Source: Solirubrobacterales bacterium
Lineage (GTDB): Bacteria > Actinomycetota > Thermoleophilia > Solirubrobacterales > Solirubrobacteraceae
DNA length: 14,725 nt
Assembly (NCBI GenBank): GCA_016215085.1
Contig: JACRMD010000252.1
Location: 1 to 14,725 of the forward strand
Direction: 5' to 3'
Shown here: piece after piece, positions 1 to 6,852 of the stretch
How the letters are laid out: every line of letters starts with the position of its first letter
How positions within the stretch are numbered: position 1 is the first letter of the stretch
Notes under the pieces: model-generated
What the model saw: only the letters and a program-made list of their open reading frames with translations
What the model was told of the DNA's origin: nothing
The model's database searches: none
Made by a program: the position numbers and the translations under genes

Positions 1-744
1 GACAGCGCCGCCGCCGCGCTGCTCGTCGCCGCCCTGCAGCGCGCGGCCCCGGTCGCGCCCGAGCACGCCGACGACCTGCCGCTGGACTTCGACGACGAGC
101 CGGTGCTCGCGGAGGACCTGCGGCCGGCGCACGACCAGCCCGCCGCGGACGTGGCGGCCGCGCCGGTCGACGAGCTCGACGAGCTCGATGCCGAGGAGCT
201 CGAAGCCGAGCCGGCTGCCGAGCTCGACGCGCCCGCAGAGGACCTCGACGCCGAGCACCCCGACCCCGAGGCGCTCCACGCGCCTGCAGAGGACCCCGAC
301 GCCGAGCACGCTGCCCCCGAGGCGCTCAACGCACCCGCCGAGCACCACGCCCCTGGCGACGACCCCGGCGAGACCGTCGAGTGGGACGCGATCGCCGAGC
401 GGCCGCCCACGCGCGTGATCCCGAGTGGCGCGCCGGTGCTCGTGGGTACGGCCCGTCGTGGCCCCGTCGCGTCCGTGCTGCGCTTCCTGCTCCCCATCCT
501 CGTCGTCACCGGCGGCATCGTCGCCGCGCTGGCCGTCGCCGGCGTGTTCGGCGGCAACGAGGCCACGCCGCCGCGGGTCGCCGATCGCGCCGTGCGCCTG
601 GCGCCCGAGAAGCCCGTCACCACGCCGCTGCCGGTGAAGGTGCCGCAGCCCGCCGCGGCCACGCCGATCCCGGGAACGAGCTCCACCTCCCCCGCGACCG
701 CCACCACACCGGCGCCCGCCACGGCGACGACCACGACGCCCTAG
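1..744 (+). CDS. 3' part of an acidic repeat protein with one membrane helix (unknown function)
   Basis: The reading frame is open from the first base of the window to a TAG at 742-744, so the gene starts upstream; 247 residues are visible. A GTG at 103 could be read as a start, but the frame before it is equally coding-like, so I treat it as internal. The visible part has a short Ala/Leu-rich piece, then a long acidic region rich in Asp, Glu, Ala and Pro with two 17-residue tandem repeats (APAEDxDAEHxxPEALx). A basic patch and one hydrophobic helix follow at about residues 160-183. The tail of about 60 residues is rich in Pro, Thr and Ala and contains no Cys. The Arg-containing flank before the helix suggests that the acidic part is cytoplasmic and the Pro/Thr tail lies outside. 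I do not recognise the family. It could be a membrane-anchored regulator or an envelope protein whose functional domain lies upstream of the window. Confidence 0.7.
   Translation, partial: DSAAAALLVAALQRAAPVAPEHADDLPLDFDDEPVLAEDLRPAHDQPAADVAAAPVDELDELDAEELEAEPAAELDAPAEDLDAEHPDPEALHAPAEDPDAEHAAPEALNAPAEHHAPGDDPGETVEWDAIAERPPTRVIPSGAPVLVGTARRGPVASVLRFLLPILVVTGGIVAALAVAGVFGGNEATPPRVADRAVRLAPEKPVTTPLPVKVPQPAAATPIPGTSSTSPATATTPAPATATTTTP
229..330 (+). repeat. 51-bp tandem repeat, two copies, inside the acidic protein
   Basis: Two adjacent 51-base units (229-279 and 280-330) differ at about six positions by eye. They encode APAEDLDAEHPDPEALH and APAEDPDAEHAAPEALN. A partial third copy (APAEH) follows. 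Upstream, DEL/DAEEL-type acidic steps look like older, more diverged copies. This is an in-frame repeat expansion of a low-complexity acidic linker. Confidence 0.8.
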
Positions 745-840
745 CGGCTCCCCCAGGGTCGCATGGCAGTGCGGTGGGCGACCGCGAACGCGGCTGCTCA
801 ACGACCAGGAGGACGCGGGGTTGTCCTGCGGGGCGAGCGG

Positions 841-1622
841 TCAGGCGGTGACCTCGCGCCGGGTGACCCGCCACGCGCCGATCAGGAGCGGGAGCACCAT
901 CCAGATGACGAGCGAGGTGCCGACCTGCGCCCACTGGGTGGCGCTCATGACGTACTCGGTCATCTGGCCGAGGCCGCGCGCGTAGTCCACCCACGGGGCG
1001 ACGTCGGAGAACACCGGCAGCGAGAGCACCGCGAACCACGACGTCGGCAGCGCGAGGAGGAGGACGATGGCGGGCGCGGGGGCGAGCAGGATCGCGCCGA
1101 GCGCGACGCCCACGACCATCCCGGCCGTCAGGTTGACGGCCGACTGGCCGATCAGCGGCGCGGCGTCGGACCAGGTCCCTTCGACGCCGGGCGACGAGAC
1201 GAGCACCCCGACGGCGACGATGGCGACGGACACCGCCAGCATCGCGACGGCGCGCAGGAGGCTCGCGATGAGCTTGGCGCCGAGGACGCGCGAGCGCACC
1301 GTGACGAGCGCGAAGGTGACCAGCGCGGATCGCTGGGACCACTCGGAAGTGACGAGCAGGATGCCGAGGATCGGCAGCAGGACGGCCGACGGCTGAAGCC
1401 CGACGTCGAGGACGGGCTGGAACGTGTGGTCCGCCCTGTCGCCGACGAGCAGGCGCACGACCACGACGACCACGGTCAGCGCCACCATGGCGACCTGCAG
1501 CCAGAAGCCGGCCCGGGTGTCGACCATCTTGCGCAGCTCCACGGCGACGAGGCGGCCGAGGCCGGGGCGTGCGTGGACGCCGGCGGTGTTCTCGCGGATC
1601 GGTGCGACGAGCGTGGTGGCCG

Positions 1623-1626
<4 letters not shown>
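841..1626 (-). CDS. ABC-2 type transporter permease
   Basis: A 261-residue polytopic membrane protein, the membrane half of an ABC exporter whose ATPase is encoded immediately upstream. After a soluble start there is an amphipathic VELRKMVDTRAGFW segment typical of ABC-2 permeases, then about six hydrophobic stretches (roughly residues 42-61, 80-95, 118-143, 160-182, 184-204 and 235-255). Between helices 2 and 3 is the motif TSEWSQRSALVTFALVTVRS, which matches the EWRxGT...P.sR loop seen in ABC-2 permeases of the BcrB/NatB kind. The ATG at 1626 overlaps the ATPase stop by four bases (ATGA), so the two are translationally coupled. The substrate cannot be read from the sequence; antibiotic, peptide or lipid export are the usual roles of such pairs. 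The stop at 841 faces the converging gene that ends at 744. Confidence 0.9.
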
Positions 1627-2561
<935 letters not shown>

Positions 2562-2678
2562 GCCGGCAGACTCGTGGCCGGCAGGGTGTGCAGCCACGGT
2601 CCGCGGGCCACGCTCGCCGGGCCCCGCGGCGGTGGCGGGCAGCGACTTTGGTAGGGGGTCGCGGCCACCGCGCTGGCC

Positions 2679-2684
2679 TAGCCT
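2679..2684 (+). promoter_or_regulatory. possible -10 box of the kinase/regulator operon
   Basis: TAGCCT (TANNNT) lies 13 bases before the kinase ATG at 2698. It falls within the 136-base space shared with the divergent ABC operon. No clear -35 match is visible. The short leader has no Shine-Dalgarno sequence, in line with other starts in this window. Confidence 0.35.
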
Positions 2685-2697
2685 TGACCCTCGAGCG

Positions 2698-3894
2698 ATG
2701 GCACGCCCGGCCACAGCACGCCCGACCGACGGCCTGTCCGGCCGGTTGCGCTCCGCGCTGCCCGGCGTCGGCATCGAGGCCGGCGACGAGGAGCGCGGTC
2801 GCCGCGACCGCGCCGTCGACGCGGCGATCTACCTGGGCGCGTTCGCGATCGGCGCCGCCACCCTCGCGGGCACCTGGGACATGCACCCGCCCTGGCTGCG
2901 CGTCGTGGCCGTCGTGGTCGGGAGCGCGACGCTCGTCTCGCTGCACTGGCGGCGCACCCACCCCGCCGCCGTCGGGATCGGCGTCGGGGTGGCCTCGCTG
3001 GTGATCTTCCCGGCCTCCGGCGCCAACCTCGCCGCCACCTTCAACGCAGCGATCCGGGCGCGTGGCCGCGATCTGGCCGTCATCGCCGGGCTCCTGATCG
3101 CCTGGGCCTTCGCGAGCCCGCTGCTCTACCCACCCGCCGGGAGCTACTGGGCCAACGCAGGCGCCTGCGTGCTGCTGACGGGCGTCGTCCTCGGCTGGGG
3201 CCTCTTCGTCCGCGCGCGGCGAGAGCTCGTGCGATCGCTGCGTGCGCAAGGCGATCGCGCCGCGGAGGAGGCCCGCGCGGCCGAGCGGCGGCGGATCGCC
3301 CGCGAGATGCACGACGTCCTCGCCCACCGCCTCTCGCTGCTCTCCGTCCACGCCGGCGCACTCGAGTTCCACCCCGACGCCCCAGCCGAGGAGGTCGCCG
3401 AGGCGGCCGGCGTCATCCGCCAAAGCGCGAAGACGGCGCTCGAGGAGCTGCGCAGCGTCATCGGCGTCCTGCGCGAGGACAGCGGCGAGAGCCTGACGCA
3501 GGCACCCCAGCCGACGCTCGCCGACCTCGCTGCCCTCGTCGAGGAGTCGCGGGGGGCCGGCATGCGGATCACCGCCCGAATCGAGCTGGGCGACGCAGCG
3601 CCGCCGGCCGCCGTCGGACGCACGGCGTACCGGATCGTGCAGGAGGGCCTCACGAACGCGCGCAAGCACGCGCCGGGAGCAGCGGTGACGCTGACCGTCC
3701 GCGCGCCCGACGGCGACCTGCAGGTCGAGGTCCGCAGCCTCGCGCCGGTGGCCGTCGCCGCGGCCGCGCCGCCGCCCGGGACAGGGACCGGCCTGATCGG
3801 GCTCGCCGAGCGCGTCTCGCTCGCCGGCGGCACGCTCGAGCACGGCGTCGACCCCGACGGTGCGTTCGTGCTGCGCGCGAGCCTGCCGCGATGA
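2698..3894 (+). CDS. sensor histidine kinase, DesK/NarL family (HisKA_3)
   Basis: A 398-residue membrane sensor kinase. The N-terminal half has about five hydrophobic segments (roughly residues 42-60, 66-84, 90-112, 122-142 and 150-168) with very short loops, so it probably senses something in or at the membrane. The phosphoacceptor is H205 in the motif EMHDVLAHRLSLL. The ATPase domain has an N box with N320 (YRIVQEGLTNARKHAPG) and a glycine-rich lid GTGTGLIGL (361-369) followed by ERVSLAGGTLEHG. The usual DxGxG box is absent: the strand VEVRSLAP runs straight into an Ala/Pro linker. This is tolerated in a number of actinobacterial relatives. The stop overlaps the response regulator start by four bases (ATGA at 3891-3894). 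The gene is divergent from the ABC exporter, which suggests that it controls the exporter. Confidence 0.92.
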   Translation: MARPATARPTDGLSGRLRSALPGVGIEAGDEERGRRDRAVDAAIYLGAFAIGAATLAGTWDMHPPWLRVVAVVVGSATLVSLHWRRTHPAAVGIGVGVASLVIFPASGANLAATFNAAIRARGRDLAVIAGLLIAWAFASPLLYPPAGSYWANAGACVLLTGVVLGWGLFVRARRELVRSLRAQGDRAAEEARAAERRRIAREMHDVLAHRLSLLSVHAGALEFHPDAPAEEVAEAAGVIRQSAKTALEELRSVIGVLREDSGESLTQAPQPTLADLAALVEESRGAGMRITARIELGDAAPPAAVGRTAYRIVQEGLTNARKHAPGAAVTLTVRAPDGDLQVEVRSLAPVAVAAAAPPPGTGTGLIGLAERVSLAGGTLEHGVDPDGAFVLRASLPR

Positions 3895-4547
3895 TCCGCG
3901 TCCTGCTCGTCGACGACGACGCGCTCGTGCGCTCGGGCCTGCGCATCATGCTCGCCGGCGCCGCGAACCTCGACGTGGTCGCCGAGGCCGCGGACGGCCG
4001 CGAGGTGCTCGGCGCTGTCGACCGGCACCGGCCCGACGTAGTCCTGATGGACATCCGCATGCCCCAGCTCGACGGCATCGCGGCCACGCGGCTCCTGGCC
4101 GCGCAGCCCGACCCGCCCGCCGTCGTCGTCCTCACGACGTTCGACGCCGACGAGCTCGTCCTGCGCGCGCTGCAAGCCGGAGCAGCCGGCTTCCTTCTCA
4201 AGGACACCCCGCCGGCGGAGATCGTCCGCGCGATCGAGATCGTCCACGCCGGCGACGCGATGCTCTCGCCCGCGGTCACGCGGCGGCTCATCTCCCTCGT
4301 GGCCGGCGACTCCGACGCGGCGGCCCGCACCGACCGCGCCCGCGACCGCATGGCAACGCTCAGCCCACGCGAGCACGACGTCGCCCTCGCCGTCAGCCGC
4401 GGCCAGGCCAACGCCGAGATCGCCGCGGCTCTGCACCTCTCCGTCCCGACGGTCAAGGCCCACGTCTCCCGCCTGCTCGACAAGCTCGACGTCAACAACC
4501 GCGTCCAGATCGCCCTGCTCGTGAAAGACGCAAGCGGGCACCAGTAG
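3891..4547 (+). CDS. response regulator, NarL/FixJ family (REC + LuxR-type HTH)
   Basis: A 218-residue DNA-binding response regulator, partner of the kinase it overlaps. The receiver domain has the acidic pocket D8-D10, the phosphoacceptor D54 in VLMDIRMPQLDG, the switch T82/T83 in VVVLTTFDAD and the conserved K104 in FLLKDTPP. A linker of about 25 residues leads to a LuxR-type helix-turn-helix from about residue 155 (LSPREHDVALAVSRGQANAEI, then LHLSVPTVKAHVSRLLDKL). The family normally activates a small number of nearby operons. The divergent ABC exporter and the operon's own promoter in 2562-2697 are the likeliest targets, although no clear inverted repeat could be picked out there by eye. 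Confidence 0.94.
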   Translation: MIRVLLVDDDALVRSGLRIMLAGAANLDVVAEAADGREVLGAVDRHRPDVVLMDIRMPQLDGIAATRLLAAQPDPPAVVVLTTFDADELVLRALQAGAAGFLLKDTPPAEIVRAIEIVHAGDAMLSPAVTRRLISLVAGDSDAAARTDRARDRMATLSPREHDVALAVSRGQANAEIAAALHLSVPTVKAHVSRLLDKLDVNNRVQIALLVKDASGHQ

Positions 4548-4904
4548 GGCGATCACACTCGTCTCGACCTCGCAGGGAAGAGCTTGGTCCCTGCGACCTA
4601 GCCCTAGCTCGCCGGTCGCTAGAGCCGGGGCCGCAGAGGGAGCAGGAGCGGCGAGGTCCCCTGCTCTTCCTCAACAGCAGGTCGGTGGCCAGTGCTGCTT
4701 GTCGTCCAAAGCGACAGTCGGCAAGCGCGGTGAACGCGCTGTCGCTTCTCCTCGACGGAGAAGCTGGTGGGCCCTGGCTGGATGACTCCGTACCGGGGCG
4801 ACCGGTCGTTCGGGTACGGCGTGCTCGACCTCGGGTGAGGGCCCGCGCGGCCACCGGTGTCGTGCGCTGCGATGAGTTGCGCGGCGGCGGGCAGTCCTAC
4901 GCGC
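4548..4904. other. 357-base intergenic region rich in hairpins, no convincing gene
   Basis: No frame here has convincing codon use; the open frames are Arg/Ser/Pro-rich or cross the flanking genes. By eye its base composition is somewhat less G+C-rich than its surroundings. It contains five inverted repeats in a row, at 4570-4596, 4640-4666, 4709-4747, 4745-4763 and 4789-4820. The first probably ends the two-component operon. The others are unexplained and could be a structured RNA, a long leader of the downstream reductase gene, or remnants. Confidence 0.6.
4570..4596 (+). terminator. candidate terminator hairpin after the response regulator
   Basis: A perfect 9-bp stem, TCGCAGGGA (4570-4578) with TCCCTGCGA (4588-4596), around a 9-base loop, 22 bases after the response regulator stop. 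There is no T tract after it, so it is either a U-less terminator of the sort common in high G+C bacteria or a transcript-end stabiliser. Confidence 0.45.
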
Positions 4905-5438
4905 ATGACCTCGATCACCGCGCAGACGCACGCGACGCTCGACGGCGTCATCGACGCCCCGCCCGCCGACGCGCTCTTGCCCTACATGAGCGACGCCGGC
5001 CGGCAAGGAGCGCTGGATCTCGCGCTGGCGGCCGACGCGCTGCTGCTCGGGCGCGAGACCTGGCAGGGCCTGGCCCGCGCGTGGCGCGACCAGACCGGCC
5101 CGATGGCCGAGCGGCTCAACGCGATGCCCAAGTACGTCGTGTCCGCGACGCTGGAGTCCGCCGACGAGTGGGACCACACGACGATCGTCGGCTACGACGA
5201 CATCGCCGGCCTGCGCGAGCGCGAGCAGCTCCTGACCTACGGCTGTGGGCGCCTCGCACGGGATCTGCTGGCCGACGGGCTGCTCGACGTGCTCGTGCTG
5301 TCAATCACGCCCGTCGTGGCGGGCGCCGGCCGGCGGCTGTTCGACGACCCCGGCCACCTCGTCCGGCTGCGGCTCACCGACAGCACGACCTTCGAGACCG
5401 GCGCCGTGCGGCTGTTCCTCGAGCCGGATCACGCCTGA
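4905..5438 (+). CDS. dihydrofolate reductase-like / RibD C-terminal domain protein
   Basis: A 177-residue protein that fits a single RibD C-terminal (DHFR-like) domain, the NAD(P)H-dependent reductase fold used in riboflavin synthesis and found in many stand-alone proteins of unknown substrate. Features seen are the opening strand ITAQTHATLDGVID, the helix-loop ADALLLGRETWQGLARAW, the strand KYVVSATL, the nucleotide-loop-like TYGCGRLARDLLADGLLD and the end motif LSITPVVAGAGRRLFDD. The usual GLVDE motif is changed to GLLDV. I chose the ATG at 4905 because homologous N-termini begin two or three residues before this strand. In-frame starts at 4857 (GTG) and 4872 (ATG) would add an unlikely Cys/Ala/Ser-rich leader. 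No other riboflavin gene is nearby, so the natural substrate is unknown. Confidence 0.85.
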   Translation: MTSITAQTHATLDGVIDAPPADALLPYMSDAGRQGALDLALAADALLLGRETWQGLARAWRDQTGPMAERLNAMPKYVVSATLESADEWDHTTIVGYDDIAGLREREQLLTYGCGRLARDLLADGLLDVLVLSITPVVAGAGRRLFDDPGHLVRLRLTDSTTFETGAVRLFLEPDHA

Positions 5439-5485
5439 CCCGAAGCGGCGAGCGCACGGTCCTCGTCAAGCGCGGAAGTCGCCGG

Positions 5486-5491
5486 TACCCT
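5486..5491 (+). promoter_or_regulatory. possible -10 box for a leaderless start at 5499
   Basis: TACCCT (TANNNT) ends seven bases before a GTG at 5499. This is the spacing expected if transcription begins at or next to the start codon, and the same geometry is seen before the proline dehydrogenase gene. It supports the idea that a small gene begins at 5499. Confidence 0.4.
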
Positions 5492-5498
5492 GCCGGCG

Positions 5499-5715
5499 GT
5501 GGCCGCGCCCACCGTCCGCCTGGTGCGTCGGCCCCGACGAGAAGCACGACGCCCACACCGACCGCGACATGGCCGAAGCGCACTTCGGTGCGCTCGCGGA
5601 GGACCTGCGCGCGGCGGGTGTGGCGACGAGCGCCGAGGCCCTGATGACAGTGCCGTTCCGTGTCGAGTGGGGATCGCACCGCCGCGTCTGGCCAATGAGC
5701 CTCGACTGGTGCTGA
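5499..5715 (+). pseudogene. small gene of unknown function with an apparent one-base frameshift
   Basis: From the GTG at 5499 the first eight codons (VAAPTVRL) all end in G or C, as expected for real coding here, but the frame then turns Arg-rich. From about 5521 a different frame becomes strongly coding-like and reads CVGPDEKHDAHTDRDMAEAH, then continues to the end WPMSLDWC at a TGA in 5713-5715. Skipping one base near 5523 joins the two into a 71-residue protein. Options are a true frameshift mutation, a sequencing or assembly error, programmed frameshifting, or a shorter intact gene starting at the ATG at 5569 (48 residues). I do not recognise the family. The product would be soluble and hydrophilic, with a Trp-rich C-terminus (VEWGSHRRVWPMSLDWC). 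Confidence 0.4.
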
Positions 5716-5745
5716 CGCGCTTCGATGCTCGCCTTCGGCTCCCCG

Positions 5746-5934
5746 TCACCCGACCGGCGGTGCCGTGTGAGCCTCCCGCGTCGGGGGCACGCCGTTCGTC
5801 TGCGGGTCCGCCGCGTCGTCGGGCGAGGGCCGGGCGGGGACGGGCTCGGTGCCCCGCGGCGTGATGAGGATCATCCCGACGATCACCATGAGCGTGGCCA
5901 CGCAGCCGGCCGCACCGATCAGGACCTCGGTCAT
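5746..5934 (-). CDS. small single-helix membrane protein (hypothetical)
   Basis: A 62-residue protein beginning MTEVLIGAAG with one hydrophobic helix at about residues 4-25. A hydrophilic tail rich in Pro, Asp and Thr follows (PVPARPSPDDAADPQTNG) and should lie on one side of the membrane. The ATG at 5934 overlaps the stop of the preceding small gene by four bases (ATGA), which is the main evidence that both are real and made together. No known family is recognised. The lack of cysteines or histidines in the tail argues against a metal site. Confidence 0.6.
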   Translation of the reverse strand: MTEVLIGAAGCVATLMVIVGMILITPRGTEPVPARPSPDDAADPQTNGVPPTREAHTAPPVG

Positions 5935-6131
5935 GACCGTCGCACCGCGCTGATCCAGAACGCGCCCGCGGCCAGGATCGACGGGACCCAGAGCCCGACG
6001 AACACGCCCTCCTGGCGCGAGCCCGCGAACCACAGGCCGATGGACAACAGGAAGGACAGCCCCGCCGCGACGAGGAACAACCTCGTGCCGAGCCGGAACC
6101 GGGTTTCGTCGGACCTGCGCGCCGTCGCCAT
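5931..6131 (-). CDS. small two-helix membrane protein (hypothetical)
   Basis: A 66-residue protein with a basic N-terminus (MATARRSDETRFRLGTR), then two hydrophobic helices at about residues 16-36 and 44-63, joined by the short loop GSRQEG, and ending in RRS. Positive charges at both ends predict that both termini face the cytoplasm. The start is well supported: AAGGAG lies six bases before the ATG, one of the few clear Shine-Dalgarno sequences in the window. The gene overlaps the next small membrane-protein gene by four bases, so the two products may form a small complex. Function unknown. Confidence 0.68.
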   Translation of the reverse strand: MATARRSDETRFRLGTRLFLVAAGLSFLLSIGLWFAGSRQEGVFVGLWVPSILAAGAFWISAVRRS

Positions 6132-6137
6132 GCGGCT

Positions 6138-6143
6138 CTCCTT
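6138..6143 (-). promoter_or_regulatory. Shine-Dalgarno AAGGAG of the small membrane protein operon
   Basis: Reading on the minus strand, AAGGAG is followed by a six-base spacer (AGCCGC) and the ATG at 6131. It fixes the start of the 66-residue membrane protein and contrasts with the SD-less starts elsewhere in the window. Confidence 0.65.
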
Positions 6144-6262
6144 GTCATAGGGGTCGCCTGCCATACGACCGCGACGGCTCAGAGGGATCGGCCCGCGCCC
6201 GGCCTGGCGCGCACGCGGCTGCCAGAGCCGGGCGACGCAGTCCCCCCGCCTCGGGACGGCGC

Positions 6263-6826
6263 CTAGCCGGGCGGGCCGTCGACCCAGGCGCCCCGCGCCC
6301 GGTCGAAGTGGCGGATGACCCGCGCCGGGTTGCCGCCGACCACGCAGTTCTCCGGCACGCTCTCGGCCACCACGGCGCCGGCCGCCACCAGCGAGCGCGC
6401 GCCGATCGACACCCCCGGCAGGACCGTCGCGCCCGTGCCGAGGAAGACGCCGTCGCCGATCCGCACCGGCCGCGCCTCGCCCAAGCCCTGCGCCGCGACC
6501 GGCAGGCGCGGGTCGCGCGGATCGGGCGCGGCGTCGACCACGGTCAGCCGGTCCGAGGCCATGACGTCGTCGCCGATCTCGACCGCGCCCTCGCAGAGGA
6601 TCGTGAGGTCCCGGCCCAGGTACGTGCGCGACCCGATGGCGACCCGCCCGGCCGCGCCGACGGCGATCGTCGCGCCGGCCAGGACGAAGCAGTCGTCGCC
6701 GATCGACACCCGCCCGCGGTCGGTGACCGCCAGCGGCGGGTGCACGAGCGTCCGCGCCCCGAACGCCGCGAAGGCGCGCGGCCGCACGGCGGACCGGACA
6801 CGAAGGCGGAACAGCGCGGCACGCAC
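6263..6826 (-). CDS. left-handed beta-helix (hexapeptide repeat) acyltransferase
   Basis: A 187-residue protein that is mostly hexapeptide repeats ([LIV]G-x4), e.g. VSIGDDCFVLAGATIAVG, VAIGSRTYLGRDLTI and VRIGDGVFLGTGATVLPG. It ends with the classic CVVGGNPARVIRHF, typical of WcaF/NodL/maltose-acetyltransferase-like trimers that move an acyl group from a CoA donor to a sugar. In such enzymes the loop between coils normally holds the catalytic His (DHxH or DxxHD). Here it reads VVDAAPDPRDPRLPV, with no His, so activity is in doubt. I chose the GTG at 6826 because it lies eight bases after a minus-strand -10 box. A GTG at 6868 in the same frame would overlap the divergent proline dehydrogenase start. 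The two small membrane-protein genes lie downstream on the same strand, 131 bases away. Confidence 0.85.
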   Translation of the reverse strand: MRAALFRLRVRSAVRPRAFAAFGARTLVHPPLAVTDRGRVSIGDDCFVLAGATIAVGAAGRVAIGSRTYLGRDLTILCEGAVEIGDDVMASDRLTVVDAAPDPRDPRLPVAAQGLGEARPVRIGDGVFLGTGATVLPGVSIGARSLVAAGAVVAESVPENCVVGGNPARVIRHFDRARGAWVDGPPG

Positions 6827-6834
6827 CGGGCCGC

Positions 6835-6844
6835 ACGGTATCGT
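6835..6844. promoter_or_regulatory. symmetric divergent -10 element for acyltransferase and put operon
   Basis: The ten bases ACGGTATCGT are nearly a palindrome (8 of 10 positions match its reverse complement). On the plus strand TATCGT (6839-6844) ends eight bases before the proline dehydrogenase ATG at 6853. On the minus strand TACCGT (6840-6835) ends eight bases before the acyltransferase GTG at 6826. Both genes would therefore be leaderless or nearly so and start from one shared, opened stretch of DNA. Confidence 0.5.
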
Positions 6845-6852
6845 CGCCGGCC

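Noticed and set aside
103..105. GTG as the true start of the first gene
   Set aside because: The frame is open and coding-like from base 1, and no Shine-Dalgarno or TANNNT box stands before 103.
745..840. Terminator between the converging genes at 744 and 841
   Set aside because: Only 5-bp stems (CCGCG/CGCGG at 782-793 and AGGAC/GTCCT at 810-827) are present; not enough to call.
4619..4951. Possible 110-residue minus-strand gene filling the 4548-4904 gap
   Set aside because: Codon third positions are not G/C-biased, there is no start signal, and it overlaps the start of the reductase; no recognisable domain.
3860..5644. A 594-codon plus-strand frame across the regulator, the intergenic region and the reductase
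   Set aside because: Almost pure Arg/Pro/Ala, and it overlaps two genes that have clear family motifs in other frames.
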